Below, in pieces: positions 12,664-25,369 of a stretch of 64,000 bases of DNA. A program made the translations under genes and the position numbers. The stretch's first letter is position 1. Each line of letters starts with the position of its first letter. The notes under the pieces are model-generated. The model ran no database searches and was not told the origin of the DNA. It saw only the letters and a list, made by a program, of their open reading frames with translations. This stretch comes from Brugia malayi (Eukaryota; Nematoda; Chromadorea; Rhabditida; Onchocercidae), in the NCBI RefSeq assembly GCF_000002995.4, contig NW_025062479.1, positions 11,451,721 to 11,515,720 on the forward strand, written 5' to 3'.

Positions 12664-13473
12664 TCACTTTATCGATATCATCCTTCACCTTCTTTCTTTC
12701 CTTTCTGATCTTTTTTTTTTATTTCTCGAAAAATCTTGATTACTGACGTCTGGTATTTGATGTTATATCAGTTTCTTTCTTGATTCCAACCTTCTCCATA
12801 ATCATTTCCGAAAATGCATTATTTGTGTTCTTACATGAGTTAACACTTGTCAAATGGTCTGTTAACCGATTTGTTTATCAAAATGCAGCCTTTTAATTAA
12901 ACTTTTTGAACCGATGCTTTTGTGCTTGTTTACTGAACAGTTTCGTGTTTGAATTCGTTATCAATTTCTCTAACTTCCTTATCCAAAATAGTTCAATTGT
13001 TACGCTTGCTTTTCTGTTTCAATTCTTTCTTGCTGGAATAAAGCAAAAAACATTCCTGTTAAAAATACCTTGCAGTCATTGTTAGCTGCATATATTACAT
13101 TTCATCTCATCCAGTTGCTTTCTTCTCCCTGACTGTGACACTTCAATTAGCTTTTCACGCTTAAATTTTACCAGAGAAATTTTTAATAATAAAGCATTGG
13201 GAATAATAGCACTTATTACTTGGACAATACGTTCTGTATTTAATGAGTACGCAGGTTTGGTTATTTATTAACACTCAGTGAACTTCACACTTCTTTGTTT
13301 ACTTATTTTCGCTCATATGCAGTTGTTTACGAGTAAATTTGCAAATATATACATAATACAAAATAAACAAGGTTACGTAGACACAATAAATAGGAAATAG
13401 TTATTAATATTATCAGAAAATCATATGAAATATAAGAATATATTATATTATGTAAAATAAATACATAATAGCC
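12664..13473. other. Intergenic region between convergent genes
   Basis: About 810 nt between the 3' ends of gdi-1 (plus) and the unknown gene (minus). It contains the gdi-1 AATAAA at 13037-13042 and AT-rich sequence, with no further exon recognised. Confidence 0.55.
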
Positions 13474-16225
13474 TTAATTATTTGTTATATTATTTAACAA
13501 TGAAACATTCGTATGAATTGTTTCTCTTGCTAGAGTTTTTTGTCGACGTAACAATATTCGAAGTTGTTTTTGGGCTGTTTCATTTTTTTTTTTTCGGTCA
13601 TAAATACGATCAATATATTCACGCGTGAGTTGTAATTGTTCTGGTTCAAGGTAATTCAAAAAGAGAGCAAAAAGCTCTGCTTGATTATACACAAATGCAT
13701 CTGTAATTGCTCTGAAATCAATCCGATATTAATTTTAAAATTAAAAAAAGAAGAAGCTGAAACTTTTGCAAATAATCTTTCTTCCTTTTTTATTATTTAC
13801 AAACGTCCATATATTTTTTCACATTGTCTTTTTTTTAAACTTTACTACGCATCTCATTTATGCAGAATTTCTGCATATTTCCAATGTTTATGAGGTTGTA
13901 ATTTTGCAAACCGGAAATTTTCCATGGAAAGCATTGCACTACGGAGCCGTGGACAAATATTCTCCAAGAGGAACGCTAATTTATACATACCATCCTGACG
14001 AAATCCTATGTTATCTTCCTAAATATTTCAATTTAGCTTTCTTTTATCTTTTGTTTTTTTCCACGATCTATTAATGAAATTACAAATATTATGTTCTTTA
14101 TTCTGTTTATTGTACAATCAGATTATATCTAAATTGAAAAACTTTAGTTAATAAATTATGAAGATTTTGACATTGAGTCATGTAAATTGACAAAATTCTC
14201 AAAAATATATTGAAAATTAAACTAACCATAAAGTGAAATACTGTATATAATTGCCAAATATAGCTTAGTTCATATTCCGAATGAAAATATCCTTCATTGC
14301 AATTTAATATTTAAATTTCGCTTTCTAATTTTATCCAAAAAAGGAAAAAAATAAAATTCAATTGATTGCAAAAAATATGATTGTTTTGAAATTATTGATA
14401 ATTCAACCTGAAATGAATTTTGAAGTGTTTGATAAAAAGTATTCCATGTAATTCGAGCAAGACCTGCTGCATTAATTGCGCAGAGTTGTTCGCACAGAAA
14501 ATGTAGCACTTCACGATCTTTCGCTTTGAAACATACTTTTCTCCACTGCAGTAATCCTATAATTTGTTTTTCTTTTCTTTCTTTCTTCCTTTTAAATTTT
14601 CATAATTATTGCTTAATAATCAGAAAACTTTTTTTTTGATTTTTCTATATGTTTGAGAAGAAAGAAAAAGACATATATATCAATGGGTTTTAATGAAGAA
14701 ATACCAATAAATTCTCTCTGTGGATGCGTAATATGATTCCATATGAAGCTAACAAGCTCAAAATAACCATGTACAACAGCAAACTGAAATGTCAATGATA
14801 ATGTTTGTCCTGGTAGTAAATTATCCGAATTAAGCATTTTACTCCATGCATGAGTATTGTTAAGTAATGCGAACCAAAAATCATACAAACAATGTCCGGA
14901 TAATTTTTTCCTGAAAGAGAAAAACTGCTTGTTCCGAAAAGCTTCTTTTTTTGAAAAGCTTCTTTTTTTTTTTTATTGTGAAGAACAAAAATGATAGTTA
15001 ATATGCAATTATTGTATAACTTCAAACATATTCAAAAGTTTATGTCGTTTAAACAATTAAACAATGGACTGATTTTTTTCACTTATTTACTATTTCTGAT
15101 TTTTGAAATCTATTACGATTTTTTTTTTTATTGGGAAATTGGGAAAAAACTTAAGTGTAAAATGAATTATAATATTTCGCTCACGCAAATGCTTTCAATC
15201 TGATACGATCAAAATTTCTTTCAGTTAATAAATGATGAATGGCATAAGCACAAGCTAACTGAAATTGCATTTGAGGCCAATCGGCACAATCCTTTTTAAT
15301 AATTGCTAGCGCTGTCTTTTGATCACTAATTTCGTACCTGAATTATTCATATTTAAATTCCTCATCCAATCATAATTGTCATTTTTTGTACTAAATATGT
15401 AAATTTATACGAACTAAAATTTTCAGAACGCATACGCATATGATATTATTCTATATGTGAAATCAGTTGTAGTGGTAATATATTATCATTCATATATGAA
15501 TGATATAAAGTATCAAATATTTTTAAAAAGATTTATTTAGTAGGTCTTAAAAAAAAATGAATCACTGATGATCATTCAATGAAAATGAAAACAGTACTTA
15601 TTATATTTCCAAATAATGCTTCCATAAAATAATCGTAAGTGACTGCTACGATGTACCCGCTGACGTAATATTTCACTTGTTTCATCGTTCTCGTCCTCAT
15701 CAAATAATTTTGCATGTTTTTCATCTGATAAATTTTTAATAAAATGAAACGAAACAGTAAATTAATTAATTTTTTCAAGATAAACAATAGTAATTAATAG
15801 TAATAATAATAGTAGCAATAAATGATAAGACAAAGAATATTTTACTCCAACGCTCAATTTCACGGTAAACATCACGTAATCCGCATTGCAATTGCTTTTT
15901 AATTAATGCTGGCAAATTTGCTTTGTAAAGCCATCTTTGAATGATTTGAATCACCTCACCCAATTTTCTCCAATGAACATTTGTCTAAAAATAAAAATCA
16001 AAATGAAAAATTATGGATATTTTTAAAATTAGGATTAAAAGAAAAAATCTTGTGTTCAGTTTTTTATCACATTTCATATCTTTTAATAATAATAAGAATT
16101 TTAGAGTTGACCTGAAATAGCAGAAGAGCGATAAATCGTGTAGAGATGAATTTCAATGATGGTACTTTGCTACTACAACATGTTGCACTAATATTGTCGT
16201 CCATATTACCAAATAAATGTTTCAT
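13474..16225 (-). CDS. Uncharacterised helical-repeat-like protein, eight exons
   Basis: I do not recognise this protein. Exons on the minus strand: 16225-16112, 15984-15846, 15724-15598, 15337-15185, 14910-14705, 14556-14408, 14018-13912 and 13711-13474. All seven junctions keep phase with GT-AG introns and give 410 residues. The exons stand out from the surrounding AT-rich DNA by base composition. The protein is rich in amphipathic helices with recurring patterns such as LSLTFQFAVVHGYFELV, VLHFLCEQLCAINAAGLARI and NQAELFALFLNYLEPEQLQ. This suggests an ankyrin- or HEAT-like helical solenoid, though no canonical repeat could be confirmed. An acidic patch (DEDENDETSE) lies near residue 95. There is no signal peptide or membrane segment. 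The first exon is the least certain; an in-frame ATG also lies further upstream. Confidence 0.72.
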
Positions 16226-18602
16226 TCGATAGAAAATAAGAATAGTTGCTATGATTATCAAATATTTCAATCACACCTTCTTCACACCATATTTTTCTTG
16301 AATTATTGAAAATGTATGAAAATTATTAAAAATAAAATTTTAGCTAAATTTTTGGAAGGAAATACTTGAATTGTTATTAAAATACTTAAAACGTAATTAA
16401 AACAAACATTTTATTATAACATGTATTTATTTTGTGGTATATTTTTGCGAAATAAATGTAACCAGCAATAATAATAAATAACAATAACAAATAATAAGTA
16501 TTAAAGATGAAATTCTGTTTGACAAATATATGGGAATACATGAATATAGATGAAATGATAAATGAATGATGAAAATGAAAGGAATTGACAAAGTATAAAG
16601 GATGAAAAGGTGAAAAGAGGAAGAGCAGGCACTCTATGTGCAGGACTCTATTTAAAAGCTTTACGAGCTAGTTGGTATGAAATGCTGATCCGATCTGTTG
16701 TAGCATCATCCTGAATGCCTGCTTTGCTTTTGCTAAATGTTATAATGAATTGACAGGCTTGAAAGCAAGCAAACATGCACACACATACATACATGCATAC
16801 ACATAGATATACACACACATATACACATACATATATATATACACACAAACGATTCTCAAAGGTATGCAAAATTTTTATTTTTAATTTTATCTTTACAATT
16901 TGAATCATATACAAATCGTATTTTTAAAATGGAATATGAAACTTTGTTAATTGAAAGTAAACAATCAAACTGAAAAGAAGACAAAAGGAAAAAACAAATT
17001 AACAGAAAAAAAGAGGAAAAAAAAAAACGAAACTTACTTTTTTTTGTTCTCATTTTTATCCTAAAATTATCAATAATTATCATCCAGTATAAATGAGCAA
17101 TTGGTGAGGTAAAAATCGGTTTATTTTGGACTTAAAACAATTAATTAAACTTTGGACGATGCATCTTCAGATGTATTTTGTTGTAATAAAAAGAAAAAGG
17201 AAAAATTCAAAATTTAATGGTCCAATTTGTGCAAACTGGCTGAGTGGCAAATTAGAATAACACACGGTAATGTAAGTGATATTGGGAAATCTAATATAAA
17301 TTTCTTAAACTTTTCCTAAACACGAAAATAAAGATAATTATTGCATATATAAATTGTTAATAAGTAAAAGAAAAATTGTTGTAAATATTTAGAAAAAACT
17401 GTTTTTAGGATGATCACGTACGATAACCAAATTTGGCATTCATTTTGCTACATTCAAATGTATTTGCTAATCTAATGATCTTATGTTACGTCATTACGTC
17501 ATATAAGATTATGATTGTTGTAAATTACACCAAAAATACATTTCAACTACAATTCAAATGTTATCACTGTAACATAAATACACCTTGTTATTTCTCGAAA
17601 GATTAAACTCAGCAACTTTGAATAAGTATAATGGATATTTTGATGATACTATTAGCATTTTGACATTTTTTCAACATAGTATTATCTAATTAGATGAACT
17701 TTCTTTTTTCTTTCATTACTGTTTAACTTATTTTTAACATCAAAGATGAGCTTGAAAGAAGTAATATTTTTATTCTTGAATAAGACAACCGATCTTATCA
17801 TTGTATCTTATCAAAGTGAAACATACAAATCGATATGCAGTACAGTTTGCTTCCATAGCAATTTTTGGATACGTACGTAAAGTTACATATAATTGAACAG
17901 TTTACTGCAAGATAAATGCATGAAATGGTTTATTGGTTCGGTTTCGAGAGCTATCATAACAGAAATGATGAACAAATTATTCTGTCATCATAAAACGAAA
18001 CAAGGCTTACAATGTCATTTTATGTTTCGATTTTTTTTCCATCGTCTCTCTCTCTCTCCCTCCCATTTTCTGTCAATATTTCTTAGTGTATTTCTGTACG
18101 CATTCCGGTTTAAGACTATTGATTTTGTTTTTCAGCAGTAATGAAACTTGCCAATTGAAACAATAATGTGCAAGAAATTTGTGGTCAAAGATTGACGATA
18201 CATTTATCAGCTGAAAACTTAGAATAACTATTTAAATTTATTATCAGGATATAAAATTAGACTGATTCTCAACTTATTAACATTCATTTTTATCATTTCT
18301 GGGTCAGAAAACATTATGTAATACAATTCATTCATATTATTGATAAATTTAACTCAAACGTAAATACCACATAGACCGCCCAAAATCATACATAATGATA
18401 ATCTTAATTAAACCAACAAACCAATACCATAACAATGCGTGAAGAAAGATATAATATAATTATAAGAATTAAAATGATATCAAAAACTACTCCTAAATGA
18501 AGAATGAATAACTGTAATGGAAGACGGCTGCTTATATGCAGAACTGAACTGACCAGGTATCCGGCAGAGGACATTTAAATGATGTGAAACAAGATTGGTA
18601 AT
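16226..18602. other. Intergenic AT-rich DNA, proximal part
   Basis: No supported gene. A CA/TA-rich microsatellite lies at about 16770-16850 on the plus strand. A short minus-strand open stretch that could be a stray terminal exon (16732-16668) is discussed under findings. The rest is low-complexity. Confidence 0.5.
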
Positions 18603-18660
18603 AAAGGGTTTTGCTAACAAAGGGTTTGCTAACGAAGGGTTTTTACTAACAAAGGGTTTC
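18603..18660. repeat. Short tandem repeat, about 16 bp x 4
   Basis: Four imperfect copies of a unit close to AAAGGGTTTTGCTAAC follow one another, with copy lengths of 15-17 bp. They are non-coding as far as can be seen. Confidence 0.85.
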
Positions 18661-20622
18661 TGTTGCGTGAGAAAAAGGAATTAGCATAATGGCTTAAATG
18701 ATCTAGACATGATTAGTTACAAATGCGAAATTATTTGGATAATGACATCTATCAATGGTATTAGAATTTGAATGCAATTTAAATGTATCTTTTTTTACTA
18801 CATTTCTTCTTCGGATAATATCTTTTTTTTCCTTCTCTTTCTTTTTGTCACTGAAATCACGTAACTACAATTTAACTGTTAGGATTTGAGTGGTTACTGT
18901 TATGAGTAGCCTATATGTGTTTCATTTTATTATCAGGATATCACTGACTTATTAAATGTCGGGGTGAATTAATTATGACATGTAGATCTTTGAATTAAGT
19001 AAATCTGTCCGCTGGGTTTAAAATGGATAGCAGTAACAGTAGCTTTGTTGTTCAGCAGATTCTGTCAAAGAGTAAATCAGTGATTTGTCAAAGGGTAAAT
19101 AAGTGATTGAAGATTTTAGTACCGCTCAATCTATATTTCATTTAGCAGACAAATTAAAGATAGAAATTCTTGCATGTATCATAGTTTTATTGTTATCACT
19201 TTACTATCATAGTTCCTAACAGATGCTTGAAGATTTTTTTACGGATCAATTATTTTCTTCCATTCTTAATTAACATTTTGGTTAAATTTAAAGTCATAAC
19301 TTTCGTAATGACAAGAATACTCACACAAATGTATTATTTGCGAAATTTTAATTCTAGAATTTTAGATAATAATATATACAAATTAATAATGATCGTTAGA
19401 AAGTTCAAAAGTAAATTTCGCATATTTCAGATGATTTCTAGGCCGTCATTATTATTTATCTATAATCACGGAAAATCATTTAACATTATTGTCCCATCAT
19501 TTACAATTATATTTTGATCAATCTATTTACATATTTTCATAATATTTCATGATATTTGTTCAAAAAGGGGAATTTAATTGGGAATAATGTTTACTAATTT
19601 TCGATGATGTTTAAGCAGAGTTAAAAATTTGAATATTTTATAAAGTTGAATTTTTCATTTTTTGCATCTTTTTTCTTTCCTTTTTTTTTCCTTTTTTTTG
19701 CGCGAATTATTTTTTATGAAATGAAAAGATTTTAGTATTAAATGAAATACTAGAAATAATACATATATTTTGAAAATTGAATATGTCATTAATATTACTT
19801 TATGTTTAAAATTTCAATTAACGAAAGAAAGTTTACTTGGAAATTGATGCATTAATAGAATGATATATTTCTCATATCATAAACTACCACCGAATTTCTT
19901 TTTCACTTTTATTTTAAATATTTTTAGTAAATAGAAATTCACATTAGAAACACCGGGAGTTGAAACAAACTTTATTGAGTAATCAAGCGAATATGGAATG
20001 ACCTGTTTTTATCTGTTTTCAAAAGAAAAAAAAAATTATAGATGAAATGTGAAAAAGAATTGCATTGTTCCAAATGCAACGAAAAGATTATGTTGCAGAT
20101 AGAAGGAGAGAGACGGGATAGAGCAAGGGGGAGAAGGAGGGAGAAAGAAAGAAAGAGTTGATTGATAGTCAGTAGTAGTAAAGTAGGAAGAAATCAAAAG
20201 GTGCTAATTATTTTTGCTTCAAAAAAAATGAGGAAATTTTGCTTATCGAATAGACGAAAGAAAGGAAAAGAGGAAAAGAAAAGGAGAGGGAGGTAAAAGA
20301 AAAAGAGAGATATATGAAAAGAAGACAAAATAACATATCAATCGTTTTGCATTGACAAACAACAAATAAATCCATCATTTGGCCAATTTTTGTCACTCTG
20401 TTACAATTTATCATTGTTTATATTTGTTCATTAAGAAACTTTGAATGAAACAACAATTTCCATCGATTGATTGCTAAATTTGAAACTGATAATTAGAATT
20501 ACAACTAAGATATTATGTATCATTCATATAATCATGATGCTAAGAATCGTTTCATTTCAAAATTTAAACAAAAGAAAAAAACAGGGAAGATCCAGTTCTT
20601 ATACATGTGTATTTTCAGTAAC
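18661..20622. other. Intergenic AT-rich DNA, middle part
   Basis: No supported gene. It contains a 23-bp tandem duplication at 19063-19108 just inside a short ATG-led open frame (19023), a T-rich tract around 19670-19700, and a purine-rich G/A stretch at about 20100-20160 and 20250-20320. Confidence 0.5.
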
Positions 20623-20814
20623 TTCCATGACTTTGTTTTAATTAATTTCCATTGATATATTTTAGTCAGTTTTCACTAATATATTTAAATCAGTTTCCAT
20701 GAGTATATTTTAATCACTTTCCATGGGTACGTTTTAATCCATTTCCATTGGCGCATATTAATTGACTTCTATTGGTATATTTTAATCAATTTCCATGCAT
20801 ACGTTTTAATTCTA
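20623..20814. repeat. 24-bp minisatellite, eight units
   Basis: Eight consecutive 24-bp units share a TTCCAT head and a TTTTAAT core. They differ by up to about half their bases, yet none has gained or lost a base. All reading frames are closed by stops within one or two units, so it is not coding. Confidence 0.88.
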
Positions 20815-20870
20815 TGCTGAAATTGTCTTCTTTTACCATTGCTGAATTATGTTATCTTTGTCACTTGCAG

Positions 20871-20899
20871 GTCCGAGAATTATTGGACAAGAAAGGATT
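20871..20899 (+). other. Possible upstream coding exon of the HLH-30/TFEB gene
   Basis: A strong acceptor (TTTGTCACTTGCAG) is followed by an open 29 nt encoding VRELLDKKG, then a GTAAAT donor. The peptide weakly resembles the N-terminal VKQYL/VREYL motif of MiT/TFE factors and is on the right strand, 7.5 kb upstream of the first sure exon. It ends in phase 2 while the next sure exon starts in phase 0, so at least one more exon would be needed. Candidate only. Confidence 0.25.
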
Positions 20900-21682
20900 G
20901 TAAATATTGCATATTGTTTAAAATTAAGCAGTGAAGTTTATGTATGCACAAAAATTGTGAGCATATCGCCCAATTAATTGAATCCTTATTCTGGTAGTAT
21001 GGAATTTATTAGCGCATCACATTTGAAAGCGATTTTTTTTTTTTACTTTTTTGTTCTACCCTATTCGGCTAAGTATTGGAACCATTCAATAAAGGTATCA
21101 TAGTGAAAAGCCATAAAAGTAGCGTTTGCCAAAATTGCTAGAATTGGTATTGATTATAGCTAACCGAAAACTAACGTCATATTAATCATTTCATAAAGAA
21201 TAGATCTAGTTTAAATTCAAACAGTTATAGGAATAAAATACGTAAGGTTTAAAGGTTTGATGATGTAATATATTATTATATATTACAAAATAATGCAATC
21301 TATGGAGTGGATTATATCTACGTTTCACAATAATATTATCGTTGTTATCGTTTTGTATTCTTTATTATTTATCATATATTTATTTATCCATTTATTTTTT
21401 TTTTTCTTTTTTTTTTGTGACAAATCTATTGAAAAATTACTAATTATTGGACAAATTTTAATAGAAATAACAACATGATGTGTTTACGAATTTCAAACGT
21501 GAGTTAGAGAAATGTTTTTATTGAAGGATGAAAAAAAAGAAACAGTGGCCTGGACCCATGCCAAGTTTAGTTTATTTGAATGCGCTATCGATCAATGATC
21601 AATGAAAAGGGAGGGGTGGAAATAATTGCAATGAAAGCGTGGAGGGAATTGTTTGTTATGTCGTAACACTGCATCGATGATT
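20900..21682. other. Intergenic or intronic AT-rich DNA
   Basis: No exon recognised between the candidate 29-nt exon and the triplet arrays. A T-rich tract occurs at about 21390-21418. Confidence 0.45.
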
Positions 21683-21759
21683 GTAGCAGTAGCAGTGGCA
21701 GTAGCAGTAGCGGTAGCAGCAGTAGCACTAGCAGTAGCAGTAGTGGTAGCAGTAACAGT
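21683..21759. repeat. AGC/AGT triplet array, left arm of an inverted pair
   Basis: Imperfect repeats of GTAGCA and AGT triplets over about 77 bp. The segment 21729-21746 is the exact reverse complement of 21903-21920 (18 bp), so this array and the following one could pair. Confidence 0.85.
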
Positions 21760-21870
21760 ATGTTACCGGTAGGATATAATAAAGTGATGGATAGTTTATT
21801 GGCTACGTTCAGTTTTTGCTTCAGGCTGCAACCTACATATTACAGTTACTGCTAGTACATCACGTTTATT

Positions 21871-21928
21871 ACTGCTGCTACTACTATTTACTACTACCAT
21901 TGCCACTACTGCTACTGCTACCACTACC
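21871..21928. repeat. ACT/GCT triplet array, right arm of an inverted pair
   Basis: Triplet repeats of ACT, GCT and ACC that are complementary in kind to the AGC/AGT array about 110 bp upstream, with one perfect 18-bp match in inverted orientation (21903-21920). Confidence 0.85.
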
Positions 21929-21998
21929 TATCGTTTATTATTAATTATTATTGGTAATAATTATTAATAATATACTGTAATATTGCTTTTAACTTCTG

Positions 21999-22034
21999 AT
22001 AAAGCACTACTGCTACTACTAGTTAGTGCTTTAT
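21999..22034. repeat. Perfect 11-bp inverted repeat with a 14-nt loop
   Basis: ATAAAGCACTA at 21999-22009 is mirrored exactly by TAGTGCTTTAT at 22024-22034. The loop is again made of ACT/GCT triplets. It could fold as a hairpin in DNA or RNA. Confidence 0.8.
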
Positions 22035-25000
22035 TGCTACAAACAGCGATTGCCATTAATGTGTCGCTAGAGTAAATTTCGTTTTACCTTCGACAACTTC
22101 AGTATATTCTTGTTTTAAGAAATTTACGTGTTTTAATTTAAATAATAAGTAATTAAATGAGCCATTTCGTTATTTCGTTTCTTTTTTTTTTTTCGAATAC
22201 AAATTTTTCCAAATTTAATGTGGGAAACGATTTGAAGTTTTGTTTTTATGTTTTTCGCATTAATTCTGTATTTAATGTATTTTTGTAACATTTTATTCTT
22301 CTTTTCTACTTTGTTTTTCTTTCGTTTCATCATTAATTTTGCTTAACTAGTTATAATTAGTTGAGAAGCTAAAAAGAAGTGTTAGGAATAATAAATAATA
22401 TAGGAAAGAAAGAAAGTGAATAGTTATACTTTCACTACTAGAGGGATAGTTTGATATCGACATCTTTCTTTTTTCTTTCCTCCTGTTGTCATTATTTCAG
22501 AATAAATAATTTCATTTTATTTTGTTACGAGTGAATTATTTTTAATTTATTAGTTTAATAATTTTCTATCGGCATTATTGTTACAAGGATTTTTTTTTTT
22601 TCGAAATCATTTTTTCCTTCCAAAACTTAATATATTTAATATTAATTTACCAAGTTAAAATAATATTTGTCTGACAAAATAATAATGAGGCAATGAAGAG
22701 ATTTGGGAAGGTAAGTATATGTTGTTTAAAGGAAAAGATAAAACAAGTGTTTACGTATAATGACGTAGCATTTGCATGTCTATTATATATATAAGTAGTT
22801 TGATAGCGTTGTTTTTTTCTTTCAAAATTGACAAACGTCAAATTTTTGTTTTTTTGATCACTTCATCAAAGATGACAACATTAGAATGAAAGGTGAATGA
22901 ATGTTGGAGATTTCTTACCACAAATCATCCTTTACATCAGTATTTTTTAGTTGTACTAGTTCTTGAGCAATTTTTCTTTCTTCTTTCATTTTTCCCCTAG
23001 CCTTTCATTATTCATCTAGTTTGTATTTATTTAAAGTTATAAAATTAAATTAATATCGAATAATGAAAAAAATTTCTTTACCATTTCATAAATTTGTTAA
23101 AAATGCTTCATCCATTATCCATTAATAGTTGTGCTTTTAATTGAAATTAACAATAAAAAAATGAAAAACTTAAAATTTTAATTAGAATATGGAAATTCTG
23201 AGTGGTGTAATATTTTCAAATTATTTGAATATGATAATTGATACAATTTGATGCATGCGATAATGAGATAATTGTTTACAAAAAAAAGGAATTAATAGGA
23301 ATTAAAAAAAAAAAATAGGAAAAAATAAACACTGATAGCTTTAATTTGTGAAGCAGTCAGAAAGCTTTTTTTTTAAAAAAAAAAAATGATAAATACTCGA
23401 AGACAACCCTGTGTTTTTTTTTTCGTTTTTTCTTTTCCAACAATTTTATGTTACATTGCACAGTCGATCTTTTCTTTTCAGTATTTTAAATTTTGGTAAG
23501 AACAATTTTTGGTTTTTTTTCCAAATTTTTGTCCATAGAAATATGAAATATATTATCTGAATCCTTAACGATATTAGGACAAATCATGACATTTATGATT
23601 AACAGGCAACATAATTGGCATTATTCTTGTTAACTTGTCGATTTCCAGAGTTTGTTCTAAGTGCTTAGCAAATTTTGATTAATGCAAATGATCTATGATT
23701 ATTGCAGATGATAACTATAAAAAACAGTAGTCATATTCTTTCATTCTTTTTCATATTAATGATAAAATTAATAATTTTGTTCTGTGTATCTTAAATCTGT
23801 CTTCTGAAATAATGTCTTGCATTTCAATAGCAAAAAAAGATATCATCATTTTTCATTTTTTATCGTTTTCAAATATTTTTTAGTTCTGAATTTTTCATTG
23901 ATTTTATTTGACGTAAAATATTTGGGACGAGTGTTTGTTATCTTTGTCACTAATATCACCATCACCATCTTATCATCACAATTACCTTATATCAGCTATC
24001 ACTATCCATGATACATAATTTCAGTACGTAGACATACTATATTATCACTAGCTATCATTATATACACTACATCACAATAAAAGTGATAATCTTATCAATC
24101 AAACATATCAAAAAATATTATCACCTCATATTACTACTATATTTATCCAGCTTCAGACTGTAAATTTTTAATTCAGTTCAAAATAGTTTTGTAGTAAACA
24201 AACATCATTAAGTTTAGCTCTTTAAAACAGTCATTGTTAATTTGAATCAATAATCGGTAAGATTTATTGCTCTTCTCATCTTTTAAAAGTCTCTTATCTT
24301 CATCATAAGTATACGTTATACTTTAAGGTACAAAATACGTAAAAATAAGAAACTGAAATTTACAGTTGATCAAAAAGTTACGAAAAACTTATAGGTTAAA
24401 TAGGTCAAAAATGTGAGTGATACCAAATTTTTTCATTTATTTATAATGATATAAAAAAAGTGGAAAGAATCTATGTATTTTTGCTTTATTTTTACAAAAA
24501 TTTTGACTTACCTAAGTATTTTATTCATATCTTTTCCTGAAAAAATTATTAATTAGCATTGATTGCATCAAATTGGATATGCGCATATATAGATATACGT
24601 TATACATAAATACATTTACACGTACGGATAGAGAGGCATATACGGATGGATAGAGAGAGAGGTGGAGGGAGAGAGAAAGGGACGAATATGTACGTTTAAT
24701 AGAAACAAATTTCTCATTATTATTTATTAACTCGGTATGTAGTAGCTGGTAATAATAGATAATGTTACTCTTGTATATATATAGGTATTTAATATATTTA
24801 TGTATGTCTGTATTTCTTTGTATGTGTGTTTGTGTCGCTGTCTGTGCTAACTAATTTTATACTAAATTTTGAAACTAAAGTAAAAAAAAGGAAAAAAAAA
24901 AACTTTTCACTATTTTTTTTCCGGTATGTATTTTGACTAGTTAAAATCTCATAGCAAAATGCACTGTCATCGACCACATTTGTCCGCTATAGAAATTTTG

Positions 25001-25369
25001 TTAAAAAAAAAATTTTTTTAACAAAATTTTGAAGGGGACAAACAAATTGACGTTCCTTCTTCTTGAAATCACTTCGGTTTGCTTTGTATATATATGAGTT
25101 TGTAGGTGTTAAACTTTTCAATGTTAACAAAAATTTCATTTCACTCTCTTCCTTTTTTTTTTCTTTTTTCTTCTTCATTCGTTTTTCTTCCCTTCCTTTC
25201 ACCATTCAACTATTTACAATTGTATGAATTTTTGTTTTTAAATTGTTCCTCAAAACTTCTAAAATTTAAAAATTAAATTAAGGAGCAATTTCCATTCCGA
25301 TCTTATTACGTTATATGCCATATAATGTATATTGCTTGCTTGTTGCCATGTATGTATTCTGTTTGCCTG
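22035..25369. other. AT-rich non-coding DNA
   Basis: More than 3 kb without a supported exon on either strand. Open stretches here are short, strongly AT-biased and lack family similarity or a convincing acceptor/donor pair. A perfect inverted repeat of A/T-rich sequence occurs around 25000-25028. Confidence 0.5.

Noticed and set aside
16648..16914. Minus-strand frame with Tyr-Val-Cys-Val repeats
   Set aside because: Most of it is translation of a CA/TA-rich microsatellite; only the last about 65 nt are kept as a weak candidate exon.
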